NCBI GenBank assembly: GCA_019240755.1
Contig: JAFAXS010000030.1
Span: forward strand, 1 to 56,776
DNA from: Vulcanimicrobiota bacterium
GTDB lineage: Bacteria > Vulcanimicrobiota > Vulcanimicrobiia > Vulcanimicrobiales > Vulcanimicrobiaceae
Length of the DNA stretch: 56,776 nt
Direction: 5' to 3'
The position numbers were made by a program, and so were the translations under genes. The stretch's first letter is position 1, and each line of letters starts with the position of its first letter. Shown here in pieces: positions 1-9,446 of this stretch. Under the pieces are notes generated by a model. That model worked only from the letters and a program-made list of their open reading frames with translations, searched no databases and had not been told where the DNA came from.

Positions 1-1251
1 CTAGCCTTGGACGATCTTGGCCGCTTCCGCTTCGCAGGTAAGCTTGAGCGTCGCGTCGTCGCAGCGCGAAGCGAGCCGCTCTCCGCGTGCGTTTCGCAAT
101 CCCATCGCAAGCGCGATGGCGGCGAGCGTAAACGACTCGATTCCTGCAAAGGTCGACCCAAATGCGCCGAGCAGACCGGTGGACACCGGCGGCGCGATAA
201 CGCCGGAGAGCGAATCGAGCGACGAGCTCGTGCCCAGCACCGTCCCTTGCTCGCGGTCGGATGCGGCGTTGCTGATCAACGCGGTGATTCCGGTGTTCGT
301 CAACGCCATTCCGAAGGAGAAGAGAATCATCGTCGCGCTCAGCAGCCCCAGGCCGTGGACTATGGGAACGATCGCGAATCCAACGACCAGCGAGGCGAGA
401 CCGACATTCGACATCATTCGATCGCCGAGTCGCGCCGACACGCGTCCGACGACCACCACGTTCATGAAGACGTTGAAGATTGCAAAGACCGAAAAGAGAT
501 AGTCGGTCTGCGTGAGCGAGAAACCGAGCTGGCGCGCCAGGAAGAGCGCGAAGACCGCAAACCAGCCGTAGAGTGCGAGCGCAATGGCAAGCTTCTGGAA
601 CAAGAGCCGCGCCAGCTCCGGCTTCTCGAAGCTGACCAGCAGCGCGCTGAGCCCCACGCGCTCTTCGTCTCGCGCGCGCGACCGCGACTCGGGCAACATC
701 ACGATGGTGAGCACCAAGGTGACGAGCTGCAAGGCCGCCGCCACCAAGAACGGCGTGGCGAAGCCGAATCGCGCGTACAGTATCCCGCCGCCGAAGGGCC
801 CGAAGACCATCCCTGCGGCGAACATCGCGCTGATCAGGCCGAACGCTCGTGCGCGCTCGCCCGGCGCGACGAGGTCGGCGACGTACGCCTGCGTGATGCT
901 GATGTTTCCGCCCGAAATGCCCTCCAGGATTCGCGCCGCAAAAACCACCGCGATCGGCGCCACGGCCAAGCCCGCGGCGATCGGTGAGGCCAGGCCCATC
1001 ATCGCCCAGCCGATCGTCGCGCCGATTTGGCTGACGATCAACACGGTCTTGCGGCCGATTCTGTCCGAAACGTTGCCCCAGAGCGGGGCCGAGAGCAACT
1101 GGCAGAACGAGAACGTCGCCATCAATCCGCCGACGACGACCGCCGACGCGCCGAAATGCGTGACGAAGTACGGCAGCATCGGGATCAGCATGCTGAATCC
1201 GACGATGTCGATGAACGTCACGCCTAAGATCGGCAAAAGCTTGCGGATCAT
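1..1251 (-). CDS. MFS drug exporter, TetA-like
   Basis: Inner-membrane major facilitator superfamily antiporter of 416 aa, the usual size for a 12-helix exporter. The first helix begins at about residue 7. The loop between helices 2 and 3 carries the conserved MFS motif A (GNVSDRIGRK, residues 59-68), and the N-terminal half resembles tetracycline/multidrug proton antiporters of the TetA type. ATG start at 1251; the TAG stop lies exactly at the left edge of the window, so the gene is complete. It lies 36 bp downstream of the protease gene on the same strand and may be co-transcribed. The substrate cannot be told from sequence; drug export is a family-level inference. Confidence 0.85.
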   Translation of the reverse strand: MIRKLLPILGVTFIDIVGFSMLIPMLPYFVTHFGASAVVVGGLMATFSFCQLLSAPLWGNVSDRIGRKTVLIVSQIGATIGWAMMGLASPIAAGLAVAPIAVVFAARILEGISGGNISITQAYVADLVAPGERARAFGLISAMFAAGMVFGPFGGGILYARFGFATPFLVAAALQLVTLVLTIVMLPESRSRARDEERVGLSALLVSFEKPELARLLFQKLAIALALYGWFAVFALFLARQLGFSLTQTDYLFSVFAIFNVFMNVVVVGRVSARLGDRMMSNVGLASLVVGFAIVPIVHGLGLLSATMILFSFGMALTNTGITALISNAASDREQGTVLGTSSSLDSLSGVIAPPVSTGLLGAFGSTFAGIESFTLAAIALAMGLRNARGERLASRCDDATLKLTCEAEAAKIVQG

Positions 1252-1287
1252 GGTCTCGTCACCATTGCGGGCTTCTCTGAGCGGCTC

Positions 1288-2241
1288 CTACCGGGTCGCT
1301 TCGATCGGCAACACGAGCGTCGATATGCGCTCCGACTTGCGCACGGCGTCGATCTTGTAGGAACGGCGCAGATCGATGCTGGTCAAGATGCGGTGCAGCG
1401 TGTCCACGTTGTAGAGGCGTTCGTTTTCAAATGCAATCAGGACGTCGCCCTCGCGCAGGCGCGCGGTATCGGCGGGGCTTCCCGACTCGACGGAGATCGT
1501 CATGATGGCGCGCGGATCGTCCAATCCAAGGCGACGCACCGCTGGCTTGGGCAGCACGATGTCCTGTCCGGCGATGCCAAGATATCCGCGGCGCACCTTG
1601 CCGTATCGAATGAGTAATCCGGCAATGCGCTTGGCCGTGTTGATCGCGATCGCGAAGCACAGACCCTGACCGGGAAGGATCGCCGTATTGACCCCGACGA
1701 CGTCGCCGCCCGCGTCCACGAGCGGTCCTCCGGAGTTGCCGGGATTCAGTGCAGCGTCGGTTTGGATGATGTTGTCCATCAGACGCCCGGATTGCGAGCG
1801 CAGGGAGCGTCCGAGCGCGCTAACCACACCGGCAGTCACGGTGTACGCGAGACCAAAGGGATTGCCGACCGCGACGACGAGCTCGCCCGGTTGTAACGAC
1901 GCCGAGTCGCCGAGCGAGGCGGCGATGAGGCCCGGCGCGCTGACGCGCAGGACGGCCAGATCCGAGTGGGGGTCGTCCCCAACAACGCTCGCCGATAACT
2001 CTCGTCCGTCCAACAACGCGACGCTGACGTTACGCGATTCCGCAACGACGTGGCTGTTCGTCAGCACGAAACCGTCCGGCGTGAAGACAAAGCCGCTGCC
2101 GCTGCCGGCGCGCCCTCCGGTGCGTGCTTCTATGCTGACGACGGAGGGGCTAACGCGTTCCGCCGCCGTCGTCACCGCTTGCGAATAGGGATCCATCGCG
2201 CGTCGCTGCGCGAGCGGTTGCAACGTGAGGGCCATGCTCAT
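1288..2241 (-). CDS. HtrA/DegP-like S1C serine protease with PDZ domain
   Basis: Trypsin-like protease of about 317 aa followed by one PDZ domain. The catalytic triad is visible: His64 in TNSHVV, Asp94 in HSDLAVL and Ser170 in NPGNSGGP. The PDZ domain fills residues 219-317. This is a short HtrA with no obvious signal peptide or membrane anchor from the chosen start. ATG 2241, ATG 2235 and ATG 2196 are all possible starts and none has a strong Shine-Dalgarno site. The frame stays open upstream to 2739, but that part runs antisense through the tRNA-Leu and its repeats and should not be annotated as protein. Family role: envelope protein quality control. Confidence 0.85.
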   Translation of the reverse strand: MSMALTLQPLAQRRAMDPYSQAVTTAAERVSPSVVSIEARTGGRAGSGSGFVFTPDGFVLTNSHVVAESRNVSVALLDGRELSASVVGDDPHSDLAVLRVSAPGLIAASLGDSASLQPGELVVAVGNPFGLAYTVTAGVVSALGRSLRSQSGRLMDNIIQTDAALNPGNSGGPLVDAGGDVVGVNTAILPGQGLCFAIAINTAKRIAGLLIRYGKVRRGYLGIAGQDIVLPKPAVRRLGLDDPRAIMTISVESGSPADTARLREGDVLIAFENERLYNVDTLHRILTSIDLRRSYKIDAVRKSERISTLVLPIEATR

Positions 2242-2314
2242 CCCAAACCGCGGCCTCGCGGCGAAGTTTCGTGACAGGGCCGGTGCACGGAGTCCCGAAG
2301 CGTTCCGGCTTCCT

Positions 2315-2398
2315 GCCCAGATGGCGGAATTGGTAGACGCGCTGGTTTCAGGTACCAGTGGTGGCAACACCGTGGGGGTTCGAGTCCCTTTCTGGGCA
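2315..2398 (+). tRNA. tRNA-Leu (anticodon CAG)
   Basis: Cloverleaf read by eye. The acceptor stem GCCCAGA pairs with TCTGGGC and is followed by discriminator A at 2398. The anticodon stem CTGGT/ACCAG encloses loop TTCAGGT, giving anticodon CAG (reads CUG). There is a long class II variable arm around 2360-2373, and the T arm contains GTTCGAGTC. CCA is not encoded. The last 36 nt of this gene are duplicated twice downstream. Confidence 0.95.
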
Positions 2399-2653
2399 GG
2401 TAACGCTACGGTGTTGCCACCACAGCGGAGCACGCAGTGCGAAGCGGTACTCAAACATTCGGGGCCCCCGCCGCGATAGCGGTGGGGAATGGCAACACCA
2501 TGGGGGTTCGAGTCCCTTTCTGGGCAGGTAACGCTACGGTGTTGCCACCGCAGCGGAGCACGCGGTGCGAAGCGGTACTCAAACATTCGGGGCCCCCGCC
2601 GCGATAGCGGTGGGGAATAGCAACACGGTGGGGTTCGAGTCCCTTTCTGGGCA
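2363..2653 (+). repeat. 128-bp tandem repeat carrying the tRNA-Leu 3' end
   Basis: The unit is the last 36 nt of tRNA-Leu (from the variable arm to the discriminator) plus 92 bp of spacer. Copy 1 is 2363-2490 and copy 2 is 2491-2618. A third, partial copy (2619-2653) holds only the tRNA part with one base deleted. Spacers 1 and 2 differ at two positions. The spacer holds a stem-loop CCCCGCCGC-GATA-GCGGTGGGG. A 14-nt segment of the tRNA variable arm (2360-2373) has a perfect inverted copy at 2408-2421. The extra tRNA 3' ends lack a 5' half, so they are fragments rather than tRNAs. Confidence 0.9.
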
Positions 2654-2672
2654 GTTCGAGCGCTCGTCACCT

Positions 2673-2705
2673 TTGTAGGGAAAGCGCTTTCTGCCGCACT
2701 ATACT
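2673..2705 (+). promoter_or_regulatory. possible promoter with 12-bp palindrome
   Basis: A -10-like TATACT (2700-2705) lies just before the GloVer gene, with TTGTAG at 2673-2678 as a poorly spaced -35 (21 bp). Between them sits a perfect palindrome GAAAGCGCTTTC (2680-2691), which could be an operator. Weak evidence from consensus matching only. Confidence 0.3.
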
Positions 2706-2715
2706 CTGCCGCGCC

Positions 2716-3975
2716 GTGGTAGTGCTTTTGAAGATTCATCGCTTTGTGCGCGATCGTCGCGCCGCGCTGTTCGTTACGGCGGCGTGTTGTCTTGCTGCGT
2801 GTTCGCCGAGCGCCGGCTCGTCAGCGGTGCCCGCCGGCGTGCCGGCAGCGGACGTAGCGAGCGCTCTCAAGGGTTACGCGAAGCTCTACGCGTTTGCCGG
2901 TTCGCCGTCGGGTTCGCAGCCAACGGGATTGACCGTCGCGGGAAAGGCACTCTACGGGACCACGCTGATGGGCGGCAAGCACAATTTCGGAACGGTCTTC
3001 GCGCGTTATCGCTCCGGTAAGGTTCGAATCCTGTGGAGCTTTCGCGGCGGAATCGACGGCGCGCAACCGCAGGGCACGCTCGTACTCGTCGGCAATGCCT
3101 TCTATGGAACGACCGAGTACGGCGGAGTGTTCGGTAACGGGACGGTCTTTGCGATAACGCCCGGCGGCACGGAACGCGTGATCTACGCGTTCAAGGGTGG
3201 CGCGGACGGCGCGGCGCCGGTCCTTCTCGGAATGGTCGCCTCGAAGTCGGCGCTGATCGGCACGACCAGCGCCGGAGGCGACGTGAAGTGCAGCGTCGAG
3301 AACAGCGTCGGCTGCGGAACGATCTTTAGTGTCACCACTTCGGGGAAAGAGCGCGTGCTGTATCGCTTCAAAGGCAAATCCGACGGAGCGTTGCCGTCCG
3401 GAAGCCTCGTACTGAGCGGTAAGGTGCTCTACGGCACCACGAACTTCGGCGGAGTTGCCAATAACGGAACCGTGTATGCGTTCACCGGCAAGGGCGGCGA
3501 GCGCGTAATTTACGCATTCAAGGGCTATCCCGACGGAGCGGTCCCGTTCGGCGGCATTACGCAGCTGGGCGGCTACCTCTACGGCACGACCGGTTTCGGA
3601 GGAGCGTCCAACTATTCGGGTACGGTTTATAGGATTGATCCTTCCGGCCGCGAGCACGTGCTCTACAATTTTCGGGGCGCTCCCGACGGAGCGGTTCCCT
3701 ACGGTACGCTGATTGTCGATAAGGGGCTGCTCTATGGAACGACCGCATACGGTGGAAACTCTACGCGACCGTGCGTCGGCGGCGGCGTCGTGGGATGCGG
3801 AACGATCTACGCGGTCGGCACGTTGGGGAAGGAGCGCATCCTCTATCGCTTTGGCGGAAACCTCGATGGGGCGAACCCCTGGACGGGGCTCGTCGCGAGC
3901 GACGGCGCCTTCTTTGGAACGACAGTGTTGGGTGGTCGCTCCAAAGCCGGCACTATCTTCGCGATCGCGCCATGA
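2716..3975 (+). CDS. GloVer-type tandem-repeat lipoprotein
   Basis: A 419-aa protein with an N-terminal export signal ending in a lipobox (CCLAAC, Cys near residue 29). Seven copies of a roughly 55-aa repeat follow, each with a (Y/F/I)GTTxxGG core and a 'GT(V/I)(F/Y)' strand, alternating with 'RxxYxFxGxxDGAxP' segments. This matches the 'choice-of-anchor tandem repeat GloVer-containing' family, probably a beta-propeller-like surface protein. The biochemical role is unknown. The start is GTG at 2716; GTG 2722 and GTG 2746 are alternatives. The stop overlaps the phosphoesterase start by 4 nt (ATGA), so the two are translationally coupled. Confidence 0.8.
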   Translation: MVVLLKIHRFVRDRRAALFVTAACCLAACSPSAGSSAVPAGVPAADVASALKGYAKLYAFAGSPSGSQPTGLTVAGKALYGTTLMGGKHNFGTVFARYRSGKVRILWSFRGGIDGAQPQGTLVLVGNAFYGTTEYGGVFGNGTVFAITPGGTERVIYAFKGGADGAAPVLLGMVASKSALIGTTSAGGDVKCSVENSVGCGTIFSVTTSGKERVLYRFKGKSDGALPSGSLVLSGKVLYGTTNFGGVANNGTVYAFTGKGGERVIYAFKGYPDGAVPFGGITQLGGYLYGTTGFGGASNYSGTVYRIDPSGREHVLYNFRGAPDGAVPYGTLIVDKGLLYGTTAYGGNSTRPCVGGGVVGCGTIYAVGTLGKERILYRFGGNLDGANPWTGLVASDGAFFGTTVLGGRSKAGTIFAIAP

Positions 3976-5330
3976 TGCGGCAGTTTGTTCGTGGATGCGC
4001 GGCCGCGTGGCTCATTGGCGGCGGCGCGTGCGCAGGTAACGGCGGCGCGCCGGCGGGCCCGTTTCTGGCGCACGTATCCGATGGCGCCGCGGCCGGCCCA
4101 TCCTCGAAGATACGGCACGTCGTCATCATCTTTCAGGAAAATCGCAGTGTCGACAATCTCTTCAACGGCTTCCCGGGCGCCGATACGGTAAGCAGCGGAA
4201 AAAACTCGCGCGGCCAAACGGTTAAGTTGCGCGCGGTACCGCTGGCCTCCAACTACGACATTAGCCACGCGCACAGCGCATTCACCATTGAGCGGGCCAA
4301 CGGTCAGATGAACGGCTTCGATTTGGTGCCCTCGCGGTGCGTCCCGCTCAAGCACTGTCCGCCGGCCGCCATACGCGCGTACGGCTACGTGCCGCACCAG
4401 GAGATCAAACCGTACTTTGCGATGGCCGAGCACTACACGTTCGCCGACCGCTTCTTTCAAACGAACGAAGGGCCGAGTTTCCCCGCGCACCAGTACATCA
4501 TCAGCGGCACCTCGGCGATCAAGAACGGATCTCCGTTCCTCGCGTCGGGCAATCCATACACGCGCCAGGGCGGCTTCACCGGCGGCTGTGACTCGCCCGC
4601 GGGATCGTTCGTTTCGCTGATCGATCCGTTCGGGAACGAACGTCAGGCCGTCTATCCGTGTTTCGAGCGGTTAACGCTCATGGATCTGCTCGCCGCCAAG
4701 TCTCGAACGTGGCGCTACTATCAAGCGCGCACCGGCGCCGGACTCTGGAACGGGCCCGACGCGATCCTGCACCTTCGCAACAGTCCCCATTTCTCGAAGC
4801 ACGTCGTCACCCCGCCGAGCACCGTGCTCACCGATATCAAGCACGGCCGGCTGGCCGACGTTGTTTGGGTGACGCCGACGTTCTTGGCCTCCGATCATGC
4901 GGGAATCACCAACGGCTCCGGCCCGTCCTGGGTCGCCTCGGTCGTCAATGCCGTCGGACGGAGTGCCTATTGGAAAGACACGGCGATTTTTGTGACGTGG
5001 GACGACTGGGGCGGCTGGTACGACCACGTCGCGCCACCGCAGTACAACTCGTACGAGCTGGGGTTTCGCGTTCCACTGATCGTGATCTCCCCCTATGCAA
5101 AGCGGCACTATGTCTCGCATCGCCGGCACGAGTTCGGCAGCATCTTGCACTTCATCGAGGTCACGTTTGGTTTAGAATCGCTCCATACGACGGATGCCCG
5201 AGCGGACGATCTCTCGGACTGTTTCAACTTCACGCAGCCGCCGACCGTGTTCGAGACGATTGCGGCGCCGCTGCAGGCGCACGATTTCCTGCGCGACGCA
5301 TCGCCGGCGGGCTCTCCCGACGACGATTAG
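3972..5330 (+). CDS. secreted phosphoesterase (phospholipase C/acid phosphatase family)
   Basis: Metal-dependent phosphoesterase of about 452 aa (PF04185-type). The N-terminal hydrophobic signal contains Cys20. The family motif [16 protein letters not shown] starts at residue 49 and holds the metal-binding Glu-Asn and catalytic-region residues. A second motif, [15 protein letters not shown], lies in the C-terminal half, followed by [13 protein letters not shown]. The start is ATG 3972 within the ATGA overlap with the GloVer gene; the frame is open further upstream but that part is antisense or overlapping. Families of this kind hydrolyse phospholipids or phosphomonoesters outside the cytoplasm. 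The stop codon overlaps that of the convergent MFS gene. Confidence 0.88.
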   Translation: MMRQFVRGCAAAWLIGGGACAGNGGAPAGPFLAHVSDGAAAGPSSKIRHVVIIFQENRSVDNLFNGFPGADTVSSGKNSRGQTVKLRAVPLASNYDISHAHSAFTIERANGQMNGFDLVPSRCVPLKHCPPAAIRAYGYVPHQEIKPYFAMAEHYTFADRFFQTNEGPSFPAHQYIISGTSAIKNGSPFLASGNPYTRQGGFTGGCDSPAGSFVSLIDPFGNERQAVYPCFERLTLMDLLAAKSRTWRYYQARTGAGLWNGPDAILHLRNSPHFSKHVVTPPSTVLTDIKHGRLADVVWVTPTFLASDHAGITNGSGPSWVASVVNAVGRSAYWKDTAIFVTWDDWGGWYDHVAPPQYNSYELGFRVPLIVISPYAKRHYVSHRRHEFGSILHFIEVTFGLESLHTTDARADDLSDCFNFTQPPTVFETIAAPLQAHDFLRDASPAGSPDDD

Positions 5331-6541
5331 CTCGCGGATCGCTCCGGCGCCGCTCGGGCGATCGCGCGACTCGCTAACAATGCCGGGATCACGCCGACTG
5401 CCTCGAAGATGCCGTAATAACGCCACGCCGTCGCATAGCCGACCGTCTGAATGATCGCGCCGAACAGAGCCGGAGTGATGAAACCGGCGGCGAGCGTCCA
5501 CGTCAATCCCACACCAAGCGCGCTGCCCGAATGCTCCTCGCCGCCGATCTCCGCGAAGCCGATGATGCTCAGGCCGAACCAGCCTTCGGCAGTAAATCCA
5601 AAGGCCAACGCCACGAGCGTCGCCGCCCATACCGGTGTGCCGAAGTTCAACGCCGCAAAAACAAAGCCCGCGACTGCCACCAACAGGCAGTTCAGCGCGA
5701 GCGGAAGCGCGCGGCTCCCCCCAAACCAACGGTCGCTCATCCAGCCCCAACTCAGGCGCCCGGCGGCGGCCGCAAGCTGCGCGACGGTAAACAATCCGAC
5801 CGCGACGCCGACCGAGTAACCCAAGCGATGCACGAGCGTGAGCGTGAAGAACGCCAGAAACGCGAACTGCCCGAAACTCAAAACCACCGACGTCAAACTC
5901 AATAAAATGAGGCGCGCTTCGCGCGAGAACCCGATCATCTCGGAGATCAGCGCGAGTATGGAGGCGCGCCGGCCGCGCAGTTCTTCGGGTTCTCGATAGA
6001 ATGCGGATGCGCCGGCACAGGCAATCAGCGTCAGCAGCCCGGCGAGTGCGAGAGCCCCGCGGTACTCAAAGCGTGTTGCGGTGAGGGGCAGCAGCAACGA
6101 GCCGAGCGCGCCTGCGATCGGCACGCCACACTGCCGAATTCCCATCGCGAAGCCGCGGTCGGCCTTGCGGAAGAAATAGATGATGGCGTGACTTCCGGCG
6201 GGCGTCACGGCGGCGTAGCCGATTCCGTAGATCAAGAGCCAGCCTAAGAGCCACGCGTAGTTCTGTGCGACCGCCGCGATAAGCAAAGCGGCGCCCATTA
6301 CGAGGCCGCTCCACAGGACGATCCTGCGGTCGCCGAACCTATCCGTCAACATGCCCGCGACCGACGTCATCGCGACCGAGCCGATCAGTTGAATCGAAAG
6401 GATCAAGCCGGCCTCGCTTTGGCCGATGTGGAGTCCGGCGATGAAGAACGGCAGCATGCATCCGGTGGAGACGAGCCATAACGACGAGCCGACCATCGCG
6501 GCCGTGAAGAGGGCGAGCACTTCATAGGGCGATTCCGGCAT
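5327..6541 (-). CDS. MFS transporter
   Basis: Polytopic membrane protein of 404 aa from ATG 6541, with about 12 predicted helices. MFS motif A is present in the loop after helix 2 ([11 protein letters not shown]). The C-terminal half is glycine/alanine rich with a typical second six-helix bundle. An upstream extension to 6688 is open but has no membrane character and would overlap the divergent small gene, so 6541 is preferred. The overall style is that of organic-anion or metabolite MFS carriers, but no substrate can be assigned. It converges with the phosphoesterase gene (4-bp overlap of stops). Confidence 0.82.
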   Translation of the reverse strand: MPESPYEVLALFTAAMVGSSLWLVSTGCMLPFFIAGLHIGQSEAGLILSIQLIGSVAMTSVAGMLTDRFGDRRIVLWSGLVMGAALLIAAVAQNYAWLLGWLLIYGIGYAAVTPAGSHAIIYFFRKADRGFAMGIRQCGVPIAGALGSLLLPLTATRFEYRGALALAGLLTLIACAGASAFYREPEELRGRRASILALISEMIGFSREARLILLSLTSVVLSFGQFAFLAFFTLTLVHRLGYSVGVAVGLFTVAQLAAAAGRLSWGWMSDRWFGGSRALPLALNCLLVAVAGFVFAALNFGTPVWAATLVALAFGFTAEGWFGLSIIGFAEIGGEEHSGSALGVGLTWTLAAGFITPALFGAIIQTVGYATAWRYYGIFEAVGVIPALLASRAIARAAPERSAS

Positions 6542-6578
6542 CGGATTATGCGGGCGCGGCCGGTGAGTGCGTTGCACC

Positions 6579-6878
6579 ATGGCAGGGTTTCTTCGCGGCA
6601 ATACGGCGAACTCACCCGGCGTGCAACGCACGAACGAGATCCTGTGGCGCCTGGTGGCCGCGCTCGCGAGCGCGATCGGCGCCGTCATTCTCTGGCTGAT
6701 CTATCGCTCGGTGTCATTCAATCTCGGCGAGTCGGAAAAGGCAGTTGGTTACGTCGATCCGATGACGCAGGCCGGAATTCTTTTCGGAAACGTCGCGATG
6801 ATCGTAGGAATCGTCGTTCTCGCCGCTATCGCGCTCTGGCTGGCGATCGTGTGTATCCGGCTATTCGTGCGAGGCTGA
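6579..6878 (+). CDS. small two-helix membrane protein
   Basis: A protein of about 99 aa (ATG 6579; GTG 6567 would add four residues). It has two hydrophobic segments, one starting near ILWRLVAALASAIGAVILWL and one near the C-terminus (AGILFGNVAMIVGIVVLAAI), joined by a polar loop of about 30 residues. No known family is recognised. It ends 10 bp before the lipid-kinase gene on the same strand, so the two are probably co-transcribed, and its start lies only 37 bp from the divergent MFS start, implying back-to-back promoters. A role in membrane lipid metabolism is only a neighbourhood guess. Confidence 0.6.
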   Translation: MAGFLRGNTANSPGVQRTNEILWRLVAALASAIGAVILWLIYRSVSFNLGESEKAVGYVDPMTQAGILFGNVAMIVGIVVLAAIALWLAIVCIRLFVRG

Positions 6879-6888
6879 GGCAAGGTCC

Positions 6889-7716
6889 ATGCGGACATCG
6901 CTCATCGTCAATTCCAATTCGCGGCTCGGCCGCCGGCACGGTCCCCTCGTCGCGGAGGCTTTGGAACGGCGTGGCATTACGTTGGTACGCGACGCCGTCA
7001 CCGAGGCGGTCGACGCAATCGTGGTGGCAGGTGGCGACGGCACGTTCGCGCGTGCGATACCGCTGGCGCTCCGGCGCGGCGTGCCGATGGGCCTCGTGCC
7101 GCTAGGTACGTTCAACGACTTGGCCCGCACGCTGCGCATCCCCCTCGAGCTCGAGGCGGCCTGCGAGGTGATCGCCCGCGCGCACCGGCGCCGGATCGAC
7201 GTTGCGGAAGTCAACGGCGTCTATTACGTGACCGAGGCGAGCATCGGTCTCTCCAGCCGTCTCACGCGGTTGCAGAGCAGCGCGGGAAAACAGCGCTTCG
7301 GCTGGCTCGCAGTCGCGCTGAGCGGCGCGGCGGCGCTGCGGTACCTGCGTCCTTTTCGCGTTGAGGTGAACTACGATTCCGCTCGCATCCTCCTGAGGAC
7401 CGTTCAACTGACCGTTGCGAATAGCAACCATTTCGGGCGTTTCATCACCGTCGGCGACGCGGCGATCGACGACGGTTGGCTCGATCTCTACGCCGTAGAG
7501 CCGAGCGGCCTGCGGGGCGCGGCTGTCGTCGCGCACGCCATCCTGAGAAAGCAACGGTTTGAGGCGGAAGGACTGCGCGCATACCGCTCCACCCGCTTCC
7601 AGGTCGCGACCGCGCGCCCTCATCGCATCACGGCCGACGGCGAACCGGCTGGAACGACGCCGGCTTGCTTTCAGATTTTGCCCCAGGCGTTGCAAGTGCT
7701 CGCACCGGGTCCTTAG
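6889..7716 (+). CDS. diacylglycerol/sphingosine kinase-family lipid kinase
   Basis: A 275-aa protein with the DAGK catalytic fold. The ATP-binding GGDGT lies at residues 48-52 and GTFNDLA at 73-79, both hallmarks of the DgkB/YegS family. The C-terminal half contains the beta-sandwich domain with 'DGWLDLYAVE' and 'ITADGEPA' motifs typical of the family. It probably phosphorylates diacylglycerol or a related lipid at the inner membrane. ATG start with AAGG a few bases upstream. It follows the small membrane protein gene closely. Confidence 0.85.
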   Translation: MRTSLIVNSNSRLGRRHGPLVAEALERRGITLVRDAVTEAVDAIVVAGGDGTFARAIPLALRRGVPMGLVPLGTFNDLARTLRIPLELEAACEVIARAHRRRIDVAEVNGVYYVTEASIGLSSRLTRLQSSAGKQRFGWLAVALSGAAALRYLRPFRVEVNYDSARILLRTVQLTVANSNHFGRFITVGDAAIDDGWLDLYAVEPSGLRGAAVVAHAILRKQRFEAEGLRAYRSTRFQVATARPHRITADGEPAGTTPACFQILPQALQVLAPGP

Positions 7717-7799
7717 ACGCAAACATTCCGCTCGGCCCGGCGTATATACACTAAAGAGAGCGGGACGCACTCTCGCACGCCCTCGATAGGAGCAAAGTC

Positions 7800-9218
7800 A
7801 TGAGCTTTTATCTTTTCGGTCCCTTCCAGCTCGACGCCGACCGGTTGCTCTTGCTCGATCGGGGCGTGCCGATCGCGCTGGGGCCAAAGGTCGTTGAAAC
7901 GCTGCTGGCGCTCGTTGAGCGCCCGGGCGAGGTTTTTGCCAAGCGCGCGTTGCTCGAGCGTATTTGGCCAGAAGGATATGTCGACGAAGCGAATCTCGCA
8001 CAGAACGTCTACGTTCTGCGCAAGACGCTACGCGCTCGTTGGGACGCCGAGGCGATTGAGACGATTCCCCGCCGCGGTTACCGCTTTATCGCTCCCGTGG
8101 CCCGCAGCGAGGCGGCCCCGCTGCGGCCCGCGACGGCGAGGCGGCCCGCGCCCGCACCCATGGTCTATCGCTGGTCCGCGATGGCTGCGTCCGTTGCGCT
8201 GGCCCTCATCGGAGCGCTCAGCCTGACGATCGCGCTCTCCCACGGCGTCTCCGCGCGCGCCACTCGTTCCGCCGAGGGAACGCGGCTCTACGAGATCGGG
8301 CGTTACTATTGGAACCTGCGAACGCGCGACGGCATCGGGAAGAGCATGCAATACTTTGCGCGCGTCATCGATGCGGACCCGCGCGACGCGCGCGGATATG
8401 CGGCACTCGCCTCCGCGAACGCGATGATGGCCGATTACGGCTACGGCATCGCATCTCCACGAGTCTATGGCGATCGTGCGCGAGCCTACGCGCACAAAGC
8501 GCTGACGCTCGATCCGAACTGCGGCGAGGCGTACGCCGTGCTGGGAGTATTGAAGGAACAGAAAAAGATGGGCGCCCCCAATCAGCTGGATCCCGCATTG
8601 CGGGATTTACGGCGCGCGGTCGCGCTCGATCCGACGAGCGGCCCGGCGCACGAGTGGTACGGCGTTGCCCTCCTCAATACGGGAAACGTGCCGGCGGCGT
8701 ATCGCGAGCTCAGCACTGCCGCGCAACTCGATCCGCTGTCCGTAGCAACGACGGCCTGGCTTGGATCCGCCGCATATCTCGCCGGACGCTATACCGATGC
8801 GCTTGCTTATGCGCGCGAAACATTGGATCTGTCGCCACAGCGATCCGACGCGTATGAGATCCTCGGGCTGTCGTACGAGGCCCTCGGCGACCGGTCAGCG
8901 GCGATGAAGGCCTTCGAACAACTGGGCCGGACCTGTCCGAAGTGCCGCCCGCAGGCCGCCGTGCTCTTGGCGCCGCTCAATGCGGGCGCCCACCGCATCG
9001 CGGCGGCTCACGCCGAAGTCGCGCTCGCAATAGCACACCCGCAAGAGGTCGCCCCCGAAGATGTCGCGGTTGCCTTCGCCTCGATGGGCCGGACGGCGGC
9101 CGCGTTGACGTGGCTACGCCGTTCCAACACCGCGTTCGCAGCCACCGAGATCGCGAACGACCCCCGCTTCCATTCACTGCGGCGGGCGGCCGGGATTGGG
9201 CTTCAAAAACCGGCCTAG
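7800..9218 (+). CDS. CadC-like winged-helix regulator with TM helix and TPR domain
   Basis: A 472-aa protein. Residues 1-100 form an OmpR-type DNA-binding winged helix (ending IETIPRRGYRFIAPV). A Pro/Ala-rich linker leads to one transmembrane helix (about 126-148). The remaining 300 residues contain several TPR-like helical repeats (for example GRYTDALAYARETLDLSPQRSDAYEILGLSYEALGDRSAAMKAFE in two adjoining units). The layout matches membrane-bound CadC/ToxR-like one-component regulators whose periplasmic part senses a signal. A strong ribosome-binding site, AGGAG, lies 7 nt before ATG 7800. The target and ligand are unknown; no adjacent gene is an obvious target. Confidence 0.82.
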   Translation: MSFYLFGPFQLDADRLLLLDRGVPIALGPKVVETLLALVERPGEVFAKRALLERIWPEGYVDEANLAQNVYVLRKTLRARWDAEAIETIPRRGYRFIAPVARSEAAPLRPATARRPAPAPMVYRWSAMAASVALALIGALSLTIALSHGVSARATRSAEGTRLYEIGRYYWNLRTRDGIGKSMQYFARVIDADPRDARGYAALASANAMMADYGYGIASPRVYGDRARAYAHKALTLDPNCGEAYAVLGVLKEQKKMGAPNQLDPALRDLRRAVALDPTSGPAHEWYGVALLNTGNVPAAYRELSTAAQLDPLSVATTAWLGSAAYLAGRYTDALAYARETLDLSPQRSDAYEILGLSYEALGDRSAAMKAFEQLGRTCPKCRPQAAVLLAPLNAGAHRIAAAHAEVALAIAHPQEVAPEDVAVAFASMGRTAAALTWLRRSNTAFAATEIANDPRFHSLRRAAGIGLQKPA

Positions 9219-9237
9219 AAAATTTTTCGCCGCTGCC

Positions 9238-9298
9238 TTGACGGCTTCACCCTATTCTGCTATTGTACTAGTGTACTAGTAAAACAGCAGACTAGTAC
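9238..9298 (+). promoter_or_regulatory. sigma70-type promoter overlapped by GntR/YtrA operator
   Basis: TTGACG (9238-9243) and TATTGT (9261-9266) are 17 bp apart, a good -35/-10 pair. Over and after the -10 sits a perfect inverted repeat TACTAGT-GT-ACTAGTA (9266-9281), with a third half-site ACTAGTAC at 9291-9298. The first gene encoding a DNA-binding protein downstream is a YtrA-type GntR repressor, so autoregulation is the likely reading. Confidence 0.75.
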
Positions 9299-9320
9299 GG
9301 CTGAAAAAGGAGCGACATAA

Positions 9321-9437
9321 ATGATTAACACCCTATTCTTCCTCGAAGGCGAAGTCAGCCGCGAGACTCGCACCCCGGTTCGGCTGCCTGATCGGCGCCC
9401 GGCCGGCCTCTTTCCGGGCTGGGGACCGAAGTTCTAG
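9321..9437 (+). CDS. 38-aa micro-ORF leading the GntR/ABC operon
   Basis: A short reading frame with a strong ribosome-binding site (AAGGAG, 8 nt before ATG 9321). It encodes 38 residues, starting MINTLFFLEGEVSRE and ending LFPGWGPKF, and stops 9 bp before the GntR start. No family is recognised and there is no signal peptide. The strong ribosome-binding site, its position between operator and repressor and its clean end suggest it is translated, either as a small protein or as a leader peptide controlling downstream translation. A 50-aa ORF closes the same operon. Confidence 0.6.
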   Translation: MINTLFFLEGEVSRETRTPVRLPDRRPAGLFPGWGPKF

Positions 9438-9446
9438 GAGCCGCAG

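Noticed and set aside
7-987. Long plus-strand ORFs over the first MFS gene and similar shadows elsewhere
   Set aside because: High-GC shadow frames, charge-biased and without family motifs, opposite to clearly conserved genes.
2315-2653. Integrated mobile element at the tRNA
   Set aside because: No integrase, excisionase or foreign-looking genes follow; only the tRNA 3' repeats are present.
2242-2739. N-terminal extension of the HtrA-like protease through the tRNA region
   Set aside because: The open frame is antisense to tRNA-Leu and its 3' repeats; the predicted peptide is the well-known spurious tRNA-derived type and is repeated because the DNA is repeated.
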